Shown in pieces: positions 7,322 to 17,264 of a stretch of DNA of 64,000 bases. The stretch is from Magnetococcales bacterium. GTDB lineage: Bacteria; Pseudomonadota; Magnetococcia; Magnetococcales; Magnetaquicoccaceae. The stretch is from contig JAANAU010000002.1 in assembly GCA_011089965.1 (NCBI GenBank), forward strand, positions 104,682 to 168,681, read 5' to 3'. A program made the position numbers and the translations under genes. The number at the start of each line of letters is the position of its first letter. Within the stretch, counting starts at the first letter, position 1. The notes under the pieces were generated by a model, which made no database searches, was not told the DNA's origin, and worked only from the letters and a program-made list of their open reading frames with translations.

Positions 7322-8974
7322 ATGAGCGCCCCCATGATCTCATGCCTGCTGATCCACACTGCGCGCAATCCGGACAGTTCCCCCCTCTCCCGGGAGAGTC
7401 GCCTCCTGGGGGCAACGCTGCGCATCGGACGGGACTCACGGTGCGAAATCCATCTGGCCGATCCGCGCGTGAGCCTGATTCATGCCACAGTGCAACGCAA
7501 CGCAGAAGGGGTGCCGTGCATCCAGGCGGAAGAGAACCAGACCATGCGCGTCCAGGGGGAGTTGGCAGAGCATGCCCTCCTCTCTCCCGGAACAGCGCTT
7601 GACATCGGCCCCTGTCGGTTGCATGTTGAACCGAACACGGCTGGCCATGACCTGGTGTTGTCGGTGGAGATGCCACAGCCGGATCCGGACTTGACCAAGG
7701 GGCGTGATACGCCACCGTTCACCCTGGCTGCTTTGCGCCTGAGCAAACGCAAAGCAGGACTCCTGCTGGCATTGGGAATTCTGCTCCTGTTTTTTCTGCT
7801 GCCCGTTCTTCCAGGCCTGCTCCAGACATCCAACACGTGGCTCTCCGGAATCTCGGCCACCCTGACGGCCACCTGGAATCCCAGACCCCTGTCCGGCGGG
7901 CACGCACTGTTCGGTGCCAAATGTTCAACCTGCCATCCACGTCCTTTTCAGCCCGTTGCCGATGAGACCTGTCTGGAGTGTCATCGCCAGATGCTTGTTC
8001 ATCTGGCGAACGACAAACTCCAGACATCCCTGTTCAAGGAGTTGCGCTGCACCCACTGCCATCTCGATCACAAGGGCAAAGAGGGTCTGCTCTCGTCCGG
8101 TGCCAAGCAATGTGTCATGTGTCATGGGCAGATCGAAACCGTCCATGCCAAATCCTCTCTCAGCGACATCCATGATTTCGATACGGATCACCCCCCGTTC
8201 CGCATCACCCTGCCACACAAGACCGGCTTGTTGCGCGTCAAACAGGAGGAGATGCCGCACCATCAAGCCGAACAGGGGCTGAAGATGTCCCACAAGATCC
8301 ACCTGGACAAAAAGGGGGTCTCCAGTCCGCTGGGCAATGTGGTCATGGCATGTACGGATTGTCACAAACTGGCCGAGTCCGGACGACACTTCCAGCCCAT
8401 GACCATGAAGGAGAGCTGCCAGCAATCCCGTTGTCACAAGATGTTCTTCGACGAACCGGTCGAAGGAAAGGTACCGCACGGATCCGTACGCGATCTGATG
8501 CAAACCGCGCGCGAATTTTATCTCCAGTGGCTCACCAACCCGTCCCTTGATCTGGCGCGCGTCTGCGGCCCTGGGGAAGAGAGCGCGGCAGCGCCACTCC
8601 GTCACACCCTGGATTGCGCCAATCGCCTGGCAAAGAAAAACATCTCGGTATTCTTCAAAAAAAAACTCAACTGCGACATGTGTCATGTCACGGAACCAAC
8701 CGATCAGCCCGATATTCCGTGGAAGATTGCCCCACTGCGCATCCAGCGCGACTGGCAACCGGGTGCCATCTTCCCCCACTCCCGACACAACACCCTTGCC
8801 TGTACGGAGTGTCATGACAAATCAAACGCCAAAACCAGCGCAGACATTGCCATGCCGGATATCGCCAAATGTCGCACCTGTCATGTCGGGGATCGTACCG
8901 TTGTTGACAAGATCCGCACCGGATGCCGTCAGTGCCACCTGTTCCACTGGAAGCCGACACCTCCAAAAACCTGA
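7322..8974 (+). CDS. FHA domain fused through one membrane helix to a decaheme-like cytochrome c
   Basis: 550 residues. Residues about 20-100 are a forkhead-associated domain (IGRDSRCEIHLADPRVSLIHA). A single membrane helix lies at about 145-168 (GLLLALGILLLFFLLPVLPG). From about residue 199 there are nine CXXCH heme sites (CSTCH, CLECH, CTHCH, CVMCH, CTDCH, CDMCH, CTECH, CRTCH, CRQCH) and one CX4CH (CQQSRCH). Topology would place the phosphothreonine-binding FHA in the cytoplasm and the hemes in the periplasm. The role is probably electron transfer under protein-phosphorylation control, which is inference. The ribosome site at 7322 is weak; an alternative ATG is at 7334. The gene stands alone and converges on xerD. 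Confidence 0.88.
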   Translation: MSAPMISCLLIHTARNPDSSPLSRESRLLGATLRIGRDSRCEIHLADPRVSLIHATVQRNAEGVPCIQAEENQTMRVQGELAEHALLSPGTALDIGPCRLHVEPNTAGHDLVLSVEMPQPDPDLTKGRDTPPFTLAALRLSKRKAGLLLALGILLLFFLLPVLPGLLQTSNTWLSGISATLTATWNPRPLSGGHALFGAKCSTCHPRPFQPVADETCLECHRQMLVHLANDKLQTSLFKELRCTHCHLDHKGKEGLLSSGAKQCVMCHGQIETVHAKSSLSDIHDFDTDHPPFRITLPHKTGLLRVKQEEMPHHQAEQGLKMSHKIHLDKKGVSSPLGNVVMACTDCHKLAESGRHFQPMTMKESCQQSRCHKMFFDEPVEGKVPHGSVRDLMQTAREFYLQWLTNPSLDLARVCGPGEESAAAPLRHTLDCANRLAKKNISVFFKKKLNCDMCHVTEPTDQPDIPWKIAPLRIQRDWQPGAIFPHSRHNTLACTECHDKSNAKTSADIAMPDIAKCRTCHVGDRTVVDKIRTGCRQCHLFHWKPTPPKT

Positions 8975-8992
8975 GCCTCCATGATCACTCCC

Positions 8993-9895
8993 CTACCCAT
9001 GCCCGGAACGGGGATGGAAACGGGCGTGAACCTGTTTCAAACGGTCATTGGCCACATGGGTGTAGATTTCGGTGGTGGCCACATCCGCATGTCCGAGCAA
9101 CATCTGGACAGCGCGCAGATCTGCGCCGTGCTTGACCAGATGGGTGGCAAAGGAGTGGCGCAGACCGTGGGGTGAGATCTCCCGCATGATCCCGGCCAAG
9201 GCGGCATGGCGACGGATGGCATACCAGAAATTCTGCCGGGTCATGGCGGCACCGCGCGCGGTCACAAACAAGGCCGGAGTCGGTTTGCACCCCTGCATCA
9301 AGACAGGACGGGCCAATTGGAGATAACGATCAATCATGCCCAGGGCACGGGTGCCAATCAACGTGATCCGCTCTTTGTCCCCCTTGCCGACCACCCGGAA
9401 AAAACCCTGTTCGGAATTCAGATCCTGGGTGCCGATTTGCACCAGTTCCGAAACGCGCATGCCGGTGGCATACAAGGTTTCCAGCATGGCCGCATCCCGC
9501 AACCCCAAGGGCGTGGAGAGATCCGGAGCAGCCAGAAGATCATTCACCTCCTGCTCGCTCAACACCTTGGGCAAGGGACGCCGCCGTTTGGGCGCTTGCA
9601 GCAGACGGGCCGGATCCGAGGGACGAATCGCCCGCTCGACCAAATGACGAAACAGACGCTTGACCGCTGACAATTTGCGCGCAACAGAGGTGGCTGCCAA
9701 TCCCTGACCATGCAGCGCCTCCAGCCAGCAGGCCAGATCCTCCGGTTCGGCACGCTCCAACCCCTGACCCCGTGCAGCCAAAAATCCCGCCAGAGACTCC
9801 AGGTCTTGTCGATAGGCCTCCAGCGTATTGCGCGCCAGACCGTGTTCCACCAGCAATTCATCCAGAAACGCCCCGATATGACCCAGATCACTCAT
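8993..9895 (-). CDS. xerD: Site-specific tyrosine recombinase XerD
   Basis: 300 residues, the usual XerD size. All catalytic residues fit the E. coli numbering within one position: R147, K171, H243, R246, H269 and nucleophile Y278 (TTEIYTH). The C-terminus RLKQVHARFHPR is typical of XerD. It resolves chromosome dimers at dif together with XerC. It overlaps the upstream methyltransferase gene by ATGA and is probably translated with it. Confidence 0.93.
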   Translation of the reverse strand: MSDLGHIGAFLDELLVEHGLARNTLEAYRQDLESLAGFLAARGQGLERAEPEDLACWLEALHGQGLAATSVARKLSAVKRLFRHLVERAIRPSDPARLLQAPKRRRPLPKVLSEQEVNDLLAAPDLSTPLGLRDAAMLETLYATGMRVSELVQIGTQDLNSEQGFFRVVGKGDKERITLIGTRALGMIDRYLQLARPVLMQGCKPTPALFVTARGAAMTRQNFWYAIRRHAALAGIMREISPHGLRHSFATHLVKHGADLRAVQMLLGHADVATTEIYTHVANDRLKQVHARFHPRSGHG

Positions 9896-10644
9896 GCCCG
9901 CTGCTCCTCATCCGGCTGGGAACGGTGATTACCCACCGGAATCGGCACAGGCCGCGCCCGCACCGCCCGACGGTTGCCCGCATCGATCTTGGGAACCGCA
10001 TAGACCACCTTTTCCGCCTCGCACAGGATCACGCCCCCCAACGGGGCAAACCAACGCTGCCCGGCCTTTTCCCAGGCCGCAGCCGCCCCCAACCACCGTT
10101 GCCCGGCAAACGGGGGAATGAACAGGGCATAACAGGATTGACACGGCAGAAACAACGACTCCTCCAGGGCATGACGCAACTGCCCCGGGGAAAAAGGACG
10201 ACCATAGCCAAACGGGGTGACATCGCGCCGCGCCCACAACCCGCCCCGGTTCGGCACCACGACCAACACCCGCCCCCCCGGCACCAACACCCGCCAGGTC
10301 TCCCGCAAAGTGGCACGCAGGGAGTACACCCCCTCCAACAGATGGGTCATGATGACCCGATCAAAATATTCCGAAGAGAACGGCAAGGCATCGGGCCGCA
10401 CCTGGGCCATGCGATTGTTGCCGCCCACTGGCCAGCGGACCACCCCCATCTCGGCTGGAGAGGCACCAAACCACTCCCCTCCGCAGGAGCGCCACCCCTC
10501 CAGATAGGGTTGCGGAAATCCGCATCCCAAGGTACGGTTCCCCGGATTCTGTCGCAACCAGCGATCCATGGCCTCCCCGATCAAACGGGCCGAGGTCTGT
10601 CCCAAAGGGGTGGCATACCAGGTTTGCAAACGCAAAGCGTCCAA
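9892..10644 (-). CDS. SAM-dependent methyltransferase, type 11 domain
   Basis: About 250 residues. The fold is recognisable from the central region (DALPFSSEYFDRVIMTHLLE and VLVPGGRVLVVVPN), the acidic loop and post-II motif of class I methyltransferases. The glycine-rich motif I is weak (LGCGFPQ). A TTG at 10644 preceded by AGGGG at a 6-nt gap is the best start; a TTG at 10665 is an alternative. It overlaps xerD by 4 nt. Substrate unknown. It is divergent from the glyoxalase II-like gene. Confidence 0.75.
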   Translation of the reverse strand: MDALRLQTWYATPLGQTSARLIGEAMDRWLRQNPGNRTLGCGFPQPYLEGWRSCGGEWFGASPAEMGVVRWPVGGNNRMAQVRPDALPFSSEYFDRVIMTHLLEGVYSLRATLRETWRVLVPGGRVLVVVPNRGGLWARRDVTPFGYGRPFSPGQLRHALEESLFLPCQSCYALFIPPFAGQRWLGAAAAWEKAGQRWFAPLGGVILCEAEKVVYAVPKIDAGNRRAVRARPVPIPVGNHRSQPDEEQRA

Positions 10645-10682
10645 GTGTATCCCCTGCCGGTTCAAGTCAAGGAGAGTTGATT

Positions 10683-11453
10683 ATGCCCCAAACCAACCCA
10701 TGCGTCGAGCCTGTCCTGGCAGGAAAGGACAACCTCATCTGGATGATCGCCCTCTCCACCAACCGTTGGGCTGCCGTCGATCCCGGCGAGGCGGCACCGG
10801 TCATGGCCTTTCTGGATTCTCGCGCTGCCTCCCTGTCCCACATCCTGATCACCCATCACCATGCCGATCATATCGGCGGTGTGGAGAGTTTGCGCCAAAG
10901 ATATGGAGCAGTGGTGATCGGTGCGCACGCCGATCAGGCCAGGCTGCCCAAGCTGGATCGTGCGGTCCTGGATGGGGATCACCTCATTCTGGACGACCAG
11001 CTTGCAGCCAGCGTGCTGGAAGTTCCGGGACACACCTTAGGCCATGTGGTCTATCGAATCGGAGACGCCCTTTTTTCCGGGGACACCTTGTTCGGATTCG
11101 GCTGCGGACGGCTCTTCGAGGGCACGCCCGCCATGATGTGGCACTCCCTGATGCGCCTTCGCGCCCTGCCCGATGAGACACGTCTGTTTGCCGGACACGA
11201 ATATACCCTGCTCAACCTGGATTTCCTCCTCTCCTTGCAACCAGGGGATCCGGATCTGCTCGCCTTGCGCGCCGGTTTCATCACCCGCACCGATGCAGGC
11301 GGCTACACCCTGCCCCATCCGTTGTCCCTTGAAAAACGATTCAATCCCTTCCTGCGCGCCGACCAGCCAGATCTGGCCGCCCGTCTGCACCTGTCTGAAA
11401 CCGATCCGGTCGCCATCTTTGCCCAGGTACGCTCACTCAGAAACAGCTATTAA
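10683..11453 (+). CDS. gloB: Hydroxyacylglutathione hydrolase (glyoxalase II)
   Basis: 256 residues with the metallo-beta-lactamase zinc motif THHHADHIGG, the GHTLGH site, FSGDTLF and the glyoxalase II signature CGRLFEGT followed by GHEYT. The C-terminal HAGH substrate-binding part (NPFLRAD) is present. The enzyme hydrolyses S-lactoylglutathione in methylglyoxal detoxification. AAGGAG lies 9 nt before the ATG at 10683, in preference to the TTG six bases upstream. Confidence 0.9.
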   Translation: MPQTNPCVEPVLAGKDNLIWMIALSTNRWAAVDPGEAAPVMAFLDSRAASLSHILITHHHADHIGGVESLRQRYGAVVIGAHADQARLPKLDRAVLDGDHLILDDQLAASVLEVPGHTLGHVVYRIGDALFSGDTLFGFGCGRLFEGTPAMMWHSLMRLRALPDETRLFAGHEYTLLNLDFLLSLQPGDPDLLALRAGFITRTDAGGYTLPHPLSLEKRFNPFLRADQPDLAARLHLSETDPVAIFAQVRSLRNSY

Positions 11454-11605
11454 TTTAAATTATCTATTGAACAAAAATTTTAAGGTTGCATCCAGTCTCA
11501 GAGACACCTATAAACATGACATCAAAAAAATGACAACCATTTGAAACAACTATCAATCTTGCAATATCAATTCCAGAATTGAACAGATCTGGAAAAGGAA
11601 CAGGC

Positions 11606-13426
11606 ATGGGCATTTCCGAGATCTTTCGCAATTTCAGCATTGCCACCAAAATCGCTGTCGGCTTTGGCGTGGTCGGCGTGCTGTTTCTGGGAGTGGTGGC
11701 CCAATACCACACCACCCTGATCCAATCGCTGACCAGCTATCACGACGATGTCCTGGAGCGGGTGGAGGTGGAGAAGAGCAATGCCATGCAACTCAACGTA
11801 CTCATGCTCCAGGCCCGCCGCGCGGAAAAAGATTTCCTGCTGCGCAAAGAAGAGAAGTATCGGGATGGAGTCAACAAAATTATCGGCTCCATGCAACAGA
11901 TCCTGGATGGCATGCTCCAGAAGGCCACACAAAATCAGGATGCCGAAAGCGCACGCCTGGATACGGAAATCAAAAAACGGGCTGCGGAATACCTGAACGG
12001 TTTTCAATCCGTTGCCGCCAAAGAGATCGAAAAGGGGCTGGATGCCAAATCCGGTCTGCAAGGAAGATTCCGTCAGGCCGCTCATGCCATGGAGAGCCAG
12101 ATCCGGCGATACGATACGGACAAGAGCCAGCTGGCCCTGTTGTCCAGGCATTATCTGGAGTTGCGCAAGGATGAAAAGGATTATCTATTGCGCAGCGAGG
12201 ATAAATATGTGGCCAATGTCCATGCACGCCTGAAAGAGATGGAGCGTCTGATTGCCGATTCTGCCATACCGGACAGCGACAAAAAGAGTCTGACCGAGGC
12301 CATGCAAGCCTATGACAAGGCATTTGCCGCCATGGTCACCAAAGATCAGGAAATCGATGCTGCCACGGAAAAGATGCGTGCAGCCACCCATGCCATCGAG
12401 CCATTGATCGCGGATCTGGTCAAAGAGGCCAGCACGGACATGGAAAAAACCGCAGACGAAACCTATGCCACGGCCCAACGCAACGCCCGTCTGGCACTCG
12501 TGGTCAGCATCTGCATTCTGGGAATCGGGGGATTTCTGGCCTGGCTGATCGGACGGGCAATCTCCAGACCGATCAAAGCCTTGCAACAGATGACAGACCG
12601 GTTTGGCCACGGCGATCTCACGGTCACCACATCCATCCGTCAGCAAGACGAGATCGGCCAGATGGCCATGAGCCTGACCGCCACGGTGGATCGCCTGAAC
12701 GAAGTCCTGCAACAGGTCAAATTGGCCTCGACCGAAGTGGCCAATGGCAGCCAGCAACTTTCGGATGCTGCCCAGGGACTCTCCCAATCTTCATCCGAAC
12801 AGGCATCGGCCATCCAACAAACCTCGGCAGCCATGGAACTGATGAGCGGCAGCATCCGCCAGAACAACGACAATGCCCAGGTCACGGAGACCATCTCCCG
12901 TCAGTTGGCGAAAGATGCGGTGGAAACGGGTGAAGCGGTCCTGAATGCGGTCAACGCCATGCACGAGATTGCCACCAAAATCTCGATCATCGAAGAGATT
13001 TCCCGCCAAACCAATCTGTTGGCGCTCAATGCCGCCATCGAGGCGGCCCGCGCGGGCGATCATGGCAAAGGATTTGCCGTGGTGGCGGCTGAGGTGCGCA
13101 AACTCGCGGAACGAAGCCAAGGTGCTGCCGGAGAGATCGGGGGACTTTCTTCATCCAGCGTCTCTTTGGCCGAACGGGCGGGGAGCATGCTGAAACATCT
13201 GGTGCCCGAGATTCAACGCACTGCCCAACTGGTACAGGAGATCTCCACAGCCAGTCGCGAGCAGAGCCAGAGTGCCGATCAGATCAATCGCGCCATTCAA
13301 TCCATGGACCAGACCATCCAACGTAATGCCGGCACCTCGGAAGAGATGGCTGCCACCTCCGAAGAGCTGTCGGCCCAGGCCGACACGCTGCAAAGTGCTG
13401 TGGGCTTTTTCAAAATTTCAGAATGA
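11606..13426 (+). CDS. Methyl-accepting chemotaxis protein with HBM-like sensor
   Basis: 606 residues. Membrane helix 1 lies at about 15-38 and a long all-helical periplasmic domain at 40-295 with two related [13 protein letters not shown] and [12 protein letters not shown] elements, the pattern of helical bimodular (HBM) sensors. Helix 2 lies at about 300-320, followed by HAMP and a cytoplasmic signalling hairpin with [17 protein letters not shown] near 470. The start is chosen at the ATG with AAGGAA just upstream. It heads a four-gene plus-strand group with a second receptor, cheW and a STAS protein. The ligand is unknown; HBM domains often sense organic acids. Confidence 0.92.
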   Translation: MGISEIFRNFSIATKIAVGFGVVGVLFLGVVAQYHTTLIQSLTSYHDDVLERVEVEKSNAMQLNVLMLQARRAEKDFLLRKEEKYRDGVNKIIGSMQQILDGMLQKATQNQDAESARLDTEIKKRAAEYLNGFQSVAAKEIEKGLDAKSGLQGRFRQAAHAMESQIRRYDTDKSQLALLSRHYLELRKDEKDYLLRSEDKYVANVHARLKEMERLIADSAIPDSDKKSLTEAMQAYDKAFAAMVTKDQEIDAATEKMRAATHAIEPLIADLVKEASTDMEKTADETYATAQRNARLALVVSICILGIGGFLAWLIGRAISRPIKALQQMTDRFGHGDLTVTTSIRQQDEIGQMAMSLTATVDRLNEVLQQVKLASTEVANGSQQLSDAAQGLSQSSSEQASAIQQTSAAMELMSGSIRQNNDNAQVTETISRQLAKDAVETGEAVLNAVNAMHEIATKISIIEEISRQTNLLALNAAIEAARAGDHGKGFAVVAAEVRKLAERSQGAAGEIGGLSSSSVSLAERAGSMLKHLVPEIQRTAQLVQEISTASREQSQSADQINRAIQSMDQTIQRNAGTSEEMAATSEELSAQADTLQSAVGFFKISE

Positions 13427-13585
13427 TGAAATTTTAAACATCCCACCTAAATCAATGTTAACCTGCTCTACTTCCAGAAAAAAGATTGCACTCCCCCCTG
13501 CAATCCATTATGTTCTTTGCAGAACAGAGGGCATTCATACTGCGCAACTCTTGCAAGGTTTTATTCATTTGGGAGGGATGACATC

Positions 13586-15649
13586 ATGAAAGATTTGAAA
13601 CTGGGCATCAAACTGGGCGCAGGCTTTGGCCTGGTGCTGCTGTTGACCGTTTTTGTCGCATTCAGCGGCCACAACGGATTGACCGGGTTGGCTGACCGGA
13701 TCGACAAAAACAATGAGATGGCAGAACTGTTGGAGGCCATCAGCAAGGCAGGCATTGCAGAGAAAAACTTCATTATCCGCAAAGATTTCAAACATGCGGA
13801 TGAAAACCAAAAAGCCATTGAAAGTTTGAAAAAAGAGGCGCTCACTGCCAAGGACAAGTTCAATGATCCGGCTGACAAGGGCGAAATGGATGCCATTCTG
13901 GGCTTGGCCGAGAACTACACCAAAGCCTTTGCCCAGTATGTAGCCATGGAGAAGAAACGCCAGGAATCACTGACCCGCATTCGCGACATTGCCGACAATG
14001 TGGTGCGCGTGGAAGTGACCAAGATGCAGGAAGACCAGGCCAAAAAACTGCGTGAGCAGATCGCCGAGCAGGCCACCATCAATGCTGCGGACAAGGCCGC
14101 CCAGGAAGCCCACATCGCCAAGATCCAGGATCGGGCGATCAAGGTCGCCAGGGCATCACAAATGCTGATCGACTTCAAGGATGCCCGCATTGGCGAAAAA
14201 GAGATCTTCATCACCATGGGCAAGGAGGAGCGATTCCTGAAACGCAATCAGGAGAGTTCGGATGCGGCCTTGAAGAATGCCCAGGAACTGCTGCCCACCT
14301 TCAAGCAACAAGCCAATATCGATCAGGTCAAAAAAATCATTGCCGGTCTCGAGCAATATCAAAAAGAGATGGCCACCATCATCGAGGCACTGAACGCCCA
14401 GAACAAGGCCGAGCAGGAGACCATTGCCGCTCGTACCAAGGCTGAAGAGAGGGTGGACCAGGTGGTGGCCGGACAAAAGAAGAAGGCCGAAGCCCAGATC
14501 GCCTCTGCCACAACCTTGATCACATCTGCCAGCACCGGAGCGCTCCTGCTTGGACTGGTGATCGCCTATTTGCTGACGCGCCTGATCGTGAGTGCTTTGG
14601 TCCAGGGTGTGGTGTTTGCCCAAACCATTGCCCGAGGGGATCTTACCGCCTCCTTGAATGTGGACCAAAAGGATGAGATCGGCCAATTGGCCACGGCCTT
14701 GAAAGAGATGGCTGCCAAATTGCGCGAGGTGATCGGCGAGGTCTCCATTGCGGCATCGCAGGTCTCTTCCGGCAGCAACGAAATCTCCAATGCCGCCCAG
14801 AACCTCTCCCAGGGCGCCACCGAACAGGCGGCCTCGATTGAAGAGACCTCTTCGGCCATGGAAGAGATGACATCCAACATCCAACAAAACACCGACAACG
14901 CCAACACCACCCAGACCATTGCCCAAAAGGCCTCCAAGGATGCTGCCGAAGGGGGCGTGGCCGTCGGACAGGCGGTGACCGCCATGAAGGAGATCGCCTC
15001 CAAGATCGGCATCATCGAAGAGATCGCCCGCCAGACCAATCTTTTGGCCCTGAACGCCGCCATCGAGGCGGCCCGCGCCGGCGAGCATGGCAAAGGGTTT
15101 GCCGTGGTGGCTGCCGAGGTGCGCAAACTGGCCGAACGCAGCCAAACCGCTGCCGGCGAGATCAGCCATCTTTCGGCTTCCAGCGTGGATGTGGCCGAAC
15201 GGGCCGGGGGCATCATCAACAAGCTGGTTCCGGACATCCAGAAAACGGCGGAATTGATCCAGGAGATCGCCGCAGCCAGCCAGGAGCAAAACCAGGGGGC
15301 CGGACAGATCAACCAGGCGATCCAACAATTGGATCAGGTGATCCAACAAAACGCCGGCTCCTCCGAAGAGATGGCGGCCACGGCAGAAGAGCTGTCTGCC
15401 CAGGCCGACATCATGAGCCAATCGATTTCATTCTTCAACATCGGCCACCAGGCCACTCCGGTGGCTGGACGGAGCCACAAACCGGCAGCTCCCAAGAGTC
15501 AAAAACTACCGGCTGCCAAAACCACCGCGCATCTCCCGAAAAAGCCTGCCGCCAAGGCACTGCCCGCACCTGCTGGCAGCAAGGCGGGTGGCGTGAATCT
15601 GAACATGGGATCCGGGCATGCATCGGACGACGAATTCGAGACCTTCTAA
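13586..15649 (+). CDS. Methyl-accepting chemotaxis protein with HBM-like sensor and C-terminal pentapeptide-like tail
   Basis: 687 residues. Helix 1 lies at about 10-28, a helical sensor rich in KKR/E at 30-310, and helix 2 near 315-335. HAMP follows, then a signalling hairpin [17 protein letters not shown] near 485 almost identical to the preceding receptor. After the signalling domain comes a 60-residue Ala/Pro/Lys linker ending DDEFETF, which resembles the NWETF tether used by CheR/CheB. GGGAGGG precedes the ATG at 13586. The shared signalling region suggests duplication followed by sensor divergence. Confidence 0.92.
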   Translation: MKDLKLGIKLGAGFGLVLLLTVFVAFSGHNGLTGLADRIDKNNEMAELLEAISKAGIAEKNFIIRKDFKHADENQKAIESLKKEALTAKDKFNDPADKGEMDAILGLAENYTKAFAQYVAMEKKRQESLTRIRDIADNVVRVEVTKMQEDQAKKLREQIAEQATINAADKAAQEAHIAKIQDRAIKVARASQMLIDFKDARIGEKEIFITMGKEERFLKRNQESSDAALKNAQELLPTFKQQANIDQVKKIIAGLEQYQKEMATIIEALNAQNKAEQETIAARTKAEERVDQVVAGQKKKAEAQIASATTLITSASTGALLLGLVIAYLLTRLIVSALVQGVVFAQTIARGDLTASLNVDQKDEIGQLATALKEMAAKLREVIGEVSIAASQVSSGSNEISNAAQNLSQGATEQAASIEETSSAMEEMTSNIQQNTDNANTTQTIAQKASKDAAEGGVAVGQAVTAMKEIASKIGIIEEIARQTNLLALNAAIEAARAGEHGKGFAVVAAEVRKLAERSQTAAGEISHLSASSVDVAERAGGIINKLVPDIQKTAELIQEIAAASQEQNQGAGQINQAIQQLDQVIQQNAGSSEEMAATAEELSAQADIMSQSISFFNIGHQATPVAGRSHKPAAPKSQKLPAAKTTAHLPKKPAAKALPAPAGSKAGGVNLNMGSGHASDDEFETF

Positions 15650-15667
15650 CCACAAGGAGCGCAAGCC

Positions 15668-16180
15668 ATGGCCGTTGCCGGACTCACCGAGGTGACCCAA
15701 TTTCTGACCTTTCATCTGGATCGTGAGGTGTTTGCCATCGACATCTCCCGCATCAAGGAGGTGCTGGAGTTTTCCTCTGTCACCAAAATCCCCAGAACTC
15801 CGGATTTCATGTGCGGAGTGATCAATCTGCGCGGCAGCGTGGTGCCGGTGGTGGATCTGCGTCTGAAATTCGGCATGTCCAAAAGCGAAAAGACGGTCAA
15901 CACCTGCATCATCATCATCGATGTAGCCCAGGAGGAAGGGACCACCGTGATCGGTGCCATGGCCGACTCGGTGAAGGAGGTGGTGGAGCTGGACCCCAAT
16001 CAGATCGAACCTGCACCCAAAATCGGCACTGGCTTGCGCACGGACTTCATCCGTGGTATGGGTAAGCAGGGCAACCACTTTGTCATCCTGCTCGATACCG
16101 ACAAGGTCTTTTCGGCCACCGAGCTGTCGATGTTGCAAGATGTCGGCAAGGCTGGGGCCAAGACCGAAAAGGCTGCCTGA
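15668..16180 (+). CDS. cheW: Chemotaxis coupling protein CheW
   Basis: 170 residues, a single CheW domain. Visible landmarks are FHLDREVFAIDISRIKEV, FMCGVINLRGSVVPVVDLR and VKEVVELDPNQIEPAP. CheW bridges chemoreceptors to the kinase CheA at the inner membrane. AAGGAG lies 8 nt before the ATG, and the gene begins 18 nt after the second receptor, so it is in the same operon. No cheA is present in the window. Confidence 0.94.
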   Translation: MAVAGLTEVTQFLTFHLDREVFAIDISRIKEVLEFSSVTKIPRTPDFMCGVINLRGSVVPVVDLRLKFGMSKSEKTVNTCIIIIDVAQEEGTTVIGAMADSVKEVVELDPNQIEPAPKIGTGLRTDFIRGMGKQGNHFVILLDTDKVFSATELSMLQDVGKAGAKTEKAA

Positions 16181-16234
16181 TCCCTTACACATCCAGCGCC
16201 GGGATGGCCCCATCCCGGCGTTGACCTTGACGAT

Positions 16235-16543
16235 ATGGTCACCATGCCCATCCACACCCATGACGATGCCGGGGTCATCACCATCACCCTGGATGACAAA
16301 TTCGTATTCAGCGATCATCGCGCGTTTCGCGCCACCTATCATGATCGACCGCCAGGCAGTCGCTATGTGGTGGATTTCCGTCGTGTGACCTACATGGACA
16401 GCTCGGCCTTGGGCATGTTGCTGTTGCTCAAAGAAGAAGGGGCTGCCGGAGACCGCAGTCGCATCAAGCTGATCAACTGCAACGATCAGGTGCGCAAAAT
16501 CCTGGATGTGGCCAATTTTGTGCAAATGTTCACCATGGAGTGA
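16235..16543 (+). CDS. STAS-domain anti-sigma-factor antagonist-like protein
   Basis: 102 residues, with the STAS fold motif DFRRVTYMDSSALGMLLLLKE; the DSSALG serine is the usual phosphorylation site. Such proteins control partner switching, or act as adaptors near chemosensory clusters. It follows cheW by about 55 nt. The last 14 nt overlap the convergent EcfT-like gene. Confidence 0.85.
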   Translation: MVTMPIHTHDDAGVITITLDDKFVFSDHRAFRATYHDRPPGSRYVVDFRRVTYMDSSALGMLLLLKEEGAAGDRSRIKLINCNDQVRKILDVANFVQMFTME

Positions 16544-17264
16544 TCCACAACACTCCTGGCAGCAGAACCAGCCACTCCCACCAGCGTACCGGCTGCGCCC
16601 TGCCATGAGCAGCCAACGGCAACCCGCGACCAAAACCGCGTACCCGCAATCCCTCTTCGCGTGCGCGCAACTCCCATAGCAATATCATCAGCAGGCTGCT
16701 GCCCGCACAGGCCAACCGGTGCCAGCGGGCAGACCACCCCTTCCGGACCGTACCCAAACGCCACTCCAACCCCAAACGCACCCGCACCGCCTGCTCCTGG
16801 AAACGCGCCAGAGTGGTCAAACAAAATCCCAGAATCGCCAACCCGCGCCGAACCGGTATGCGCACCCGCTCCAACCAGCCCAAGCAATCATCCAGGGCTG
16901 CCACCAGCTCCATGGGAGTGGTTACCCGCGCCAGCCACCAGGCCGCAAGCGCCATAGTCAGCAATCGGACCGACTGCTGCATCCCCAAGGCCACCCCCTC
17001 ATACGTCAAATATGGCCACAAGGTCCAGAGATACTCTCCAGGAGTCATGAGGCCATGCAGCAGCCACATGGTCACCAACAGCCAACGCAAACGCCACAAA
17101 CCCACACCCAGAAAAGACCAGGAGAGACCACTCCACTTCACCGCCACACCCACCCAGCCCGCAGCCAGCCACCACGACCAGGCGCTCAACCGGGCCGACA
17201 TCAACACCGGCATCAACAACCCGAAACTCAGCAGCGCCAAACGGGCATCCAGCCGTCGGCTCAC
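16530..17264 (-). CDS. EcfT/CbiQ-like membrane transport component
   Basis: 244 residues with about five hydrophobic helices and the EcfT pattern ARVTTPMELVAALDDCLGWL...RIPVRRGLAILGF....ARFQEQAVRV, ending with EEGLRVRGFGRG, similar to the ARG coupling motifs of T-components. These proteins join a substrate-binding S-component to ABC ATPases in vitamin or metal uptake. No ATPase or S gene is adjacent. The GTG start overlaps the fimV-like stop by 4 nt. It stands where truA follows fimV in Pseudomonas. Confidence 0.65.
   Translation of the reverse strand: MSRRLDARLALLSFGLLMPVLMSARLSAWSWWLAAGWVGVAVKWSGLSWSFLGVGLWRLRWLLVTMWLLHGLMTPGEYLWTLWPYLTYEGVALGMQQSVRLLTMALAAWWLARVTTPMELVAALDDCLGWLERVRIPVRRGLAILGFCLTTLARFQEQAVRVRLGLEWRLGTVRKGWSARWHRLACAGSSLLMILLWELRAREEGLRVRGFGRGLPLAAHGRAQPVRWWEWLVLLPGVLWITPW

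Noticed and set aside
14156-15421. 421-codon minus-strand frame
   Set aside because: A shadow of the second chemoreceptor; the low-complexity Gly/Leu/His content is typical of antisense frames.
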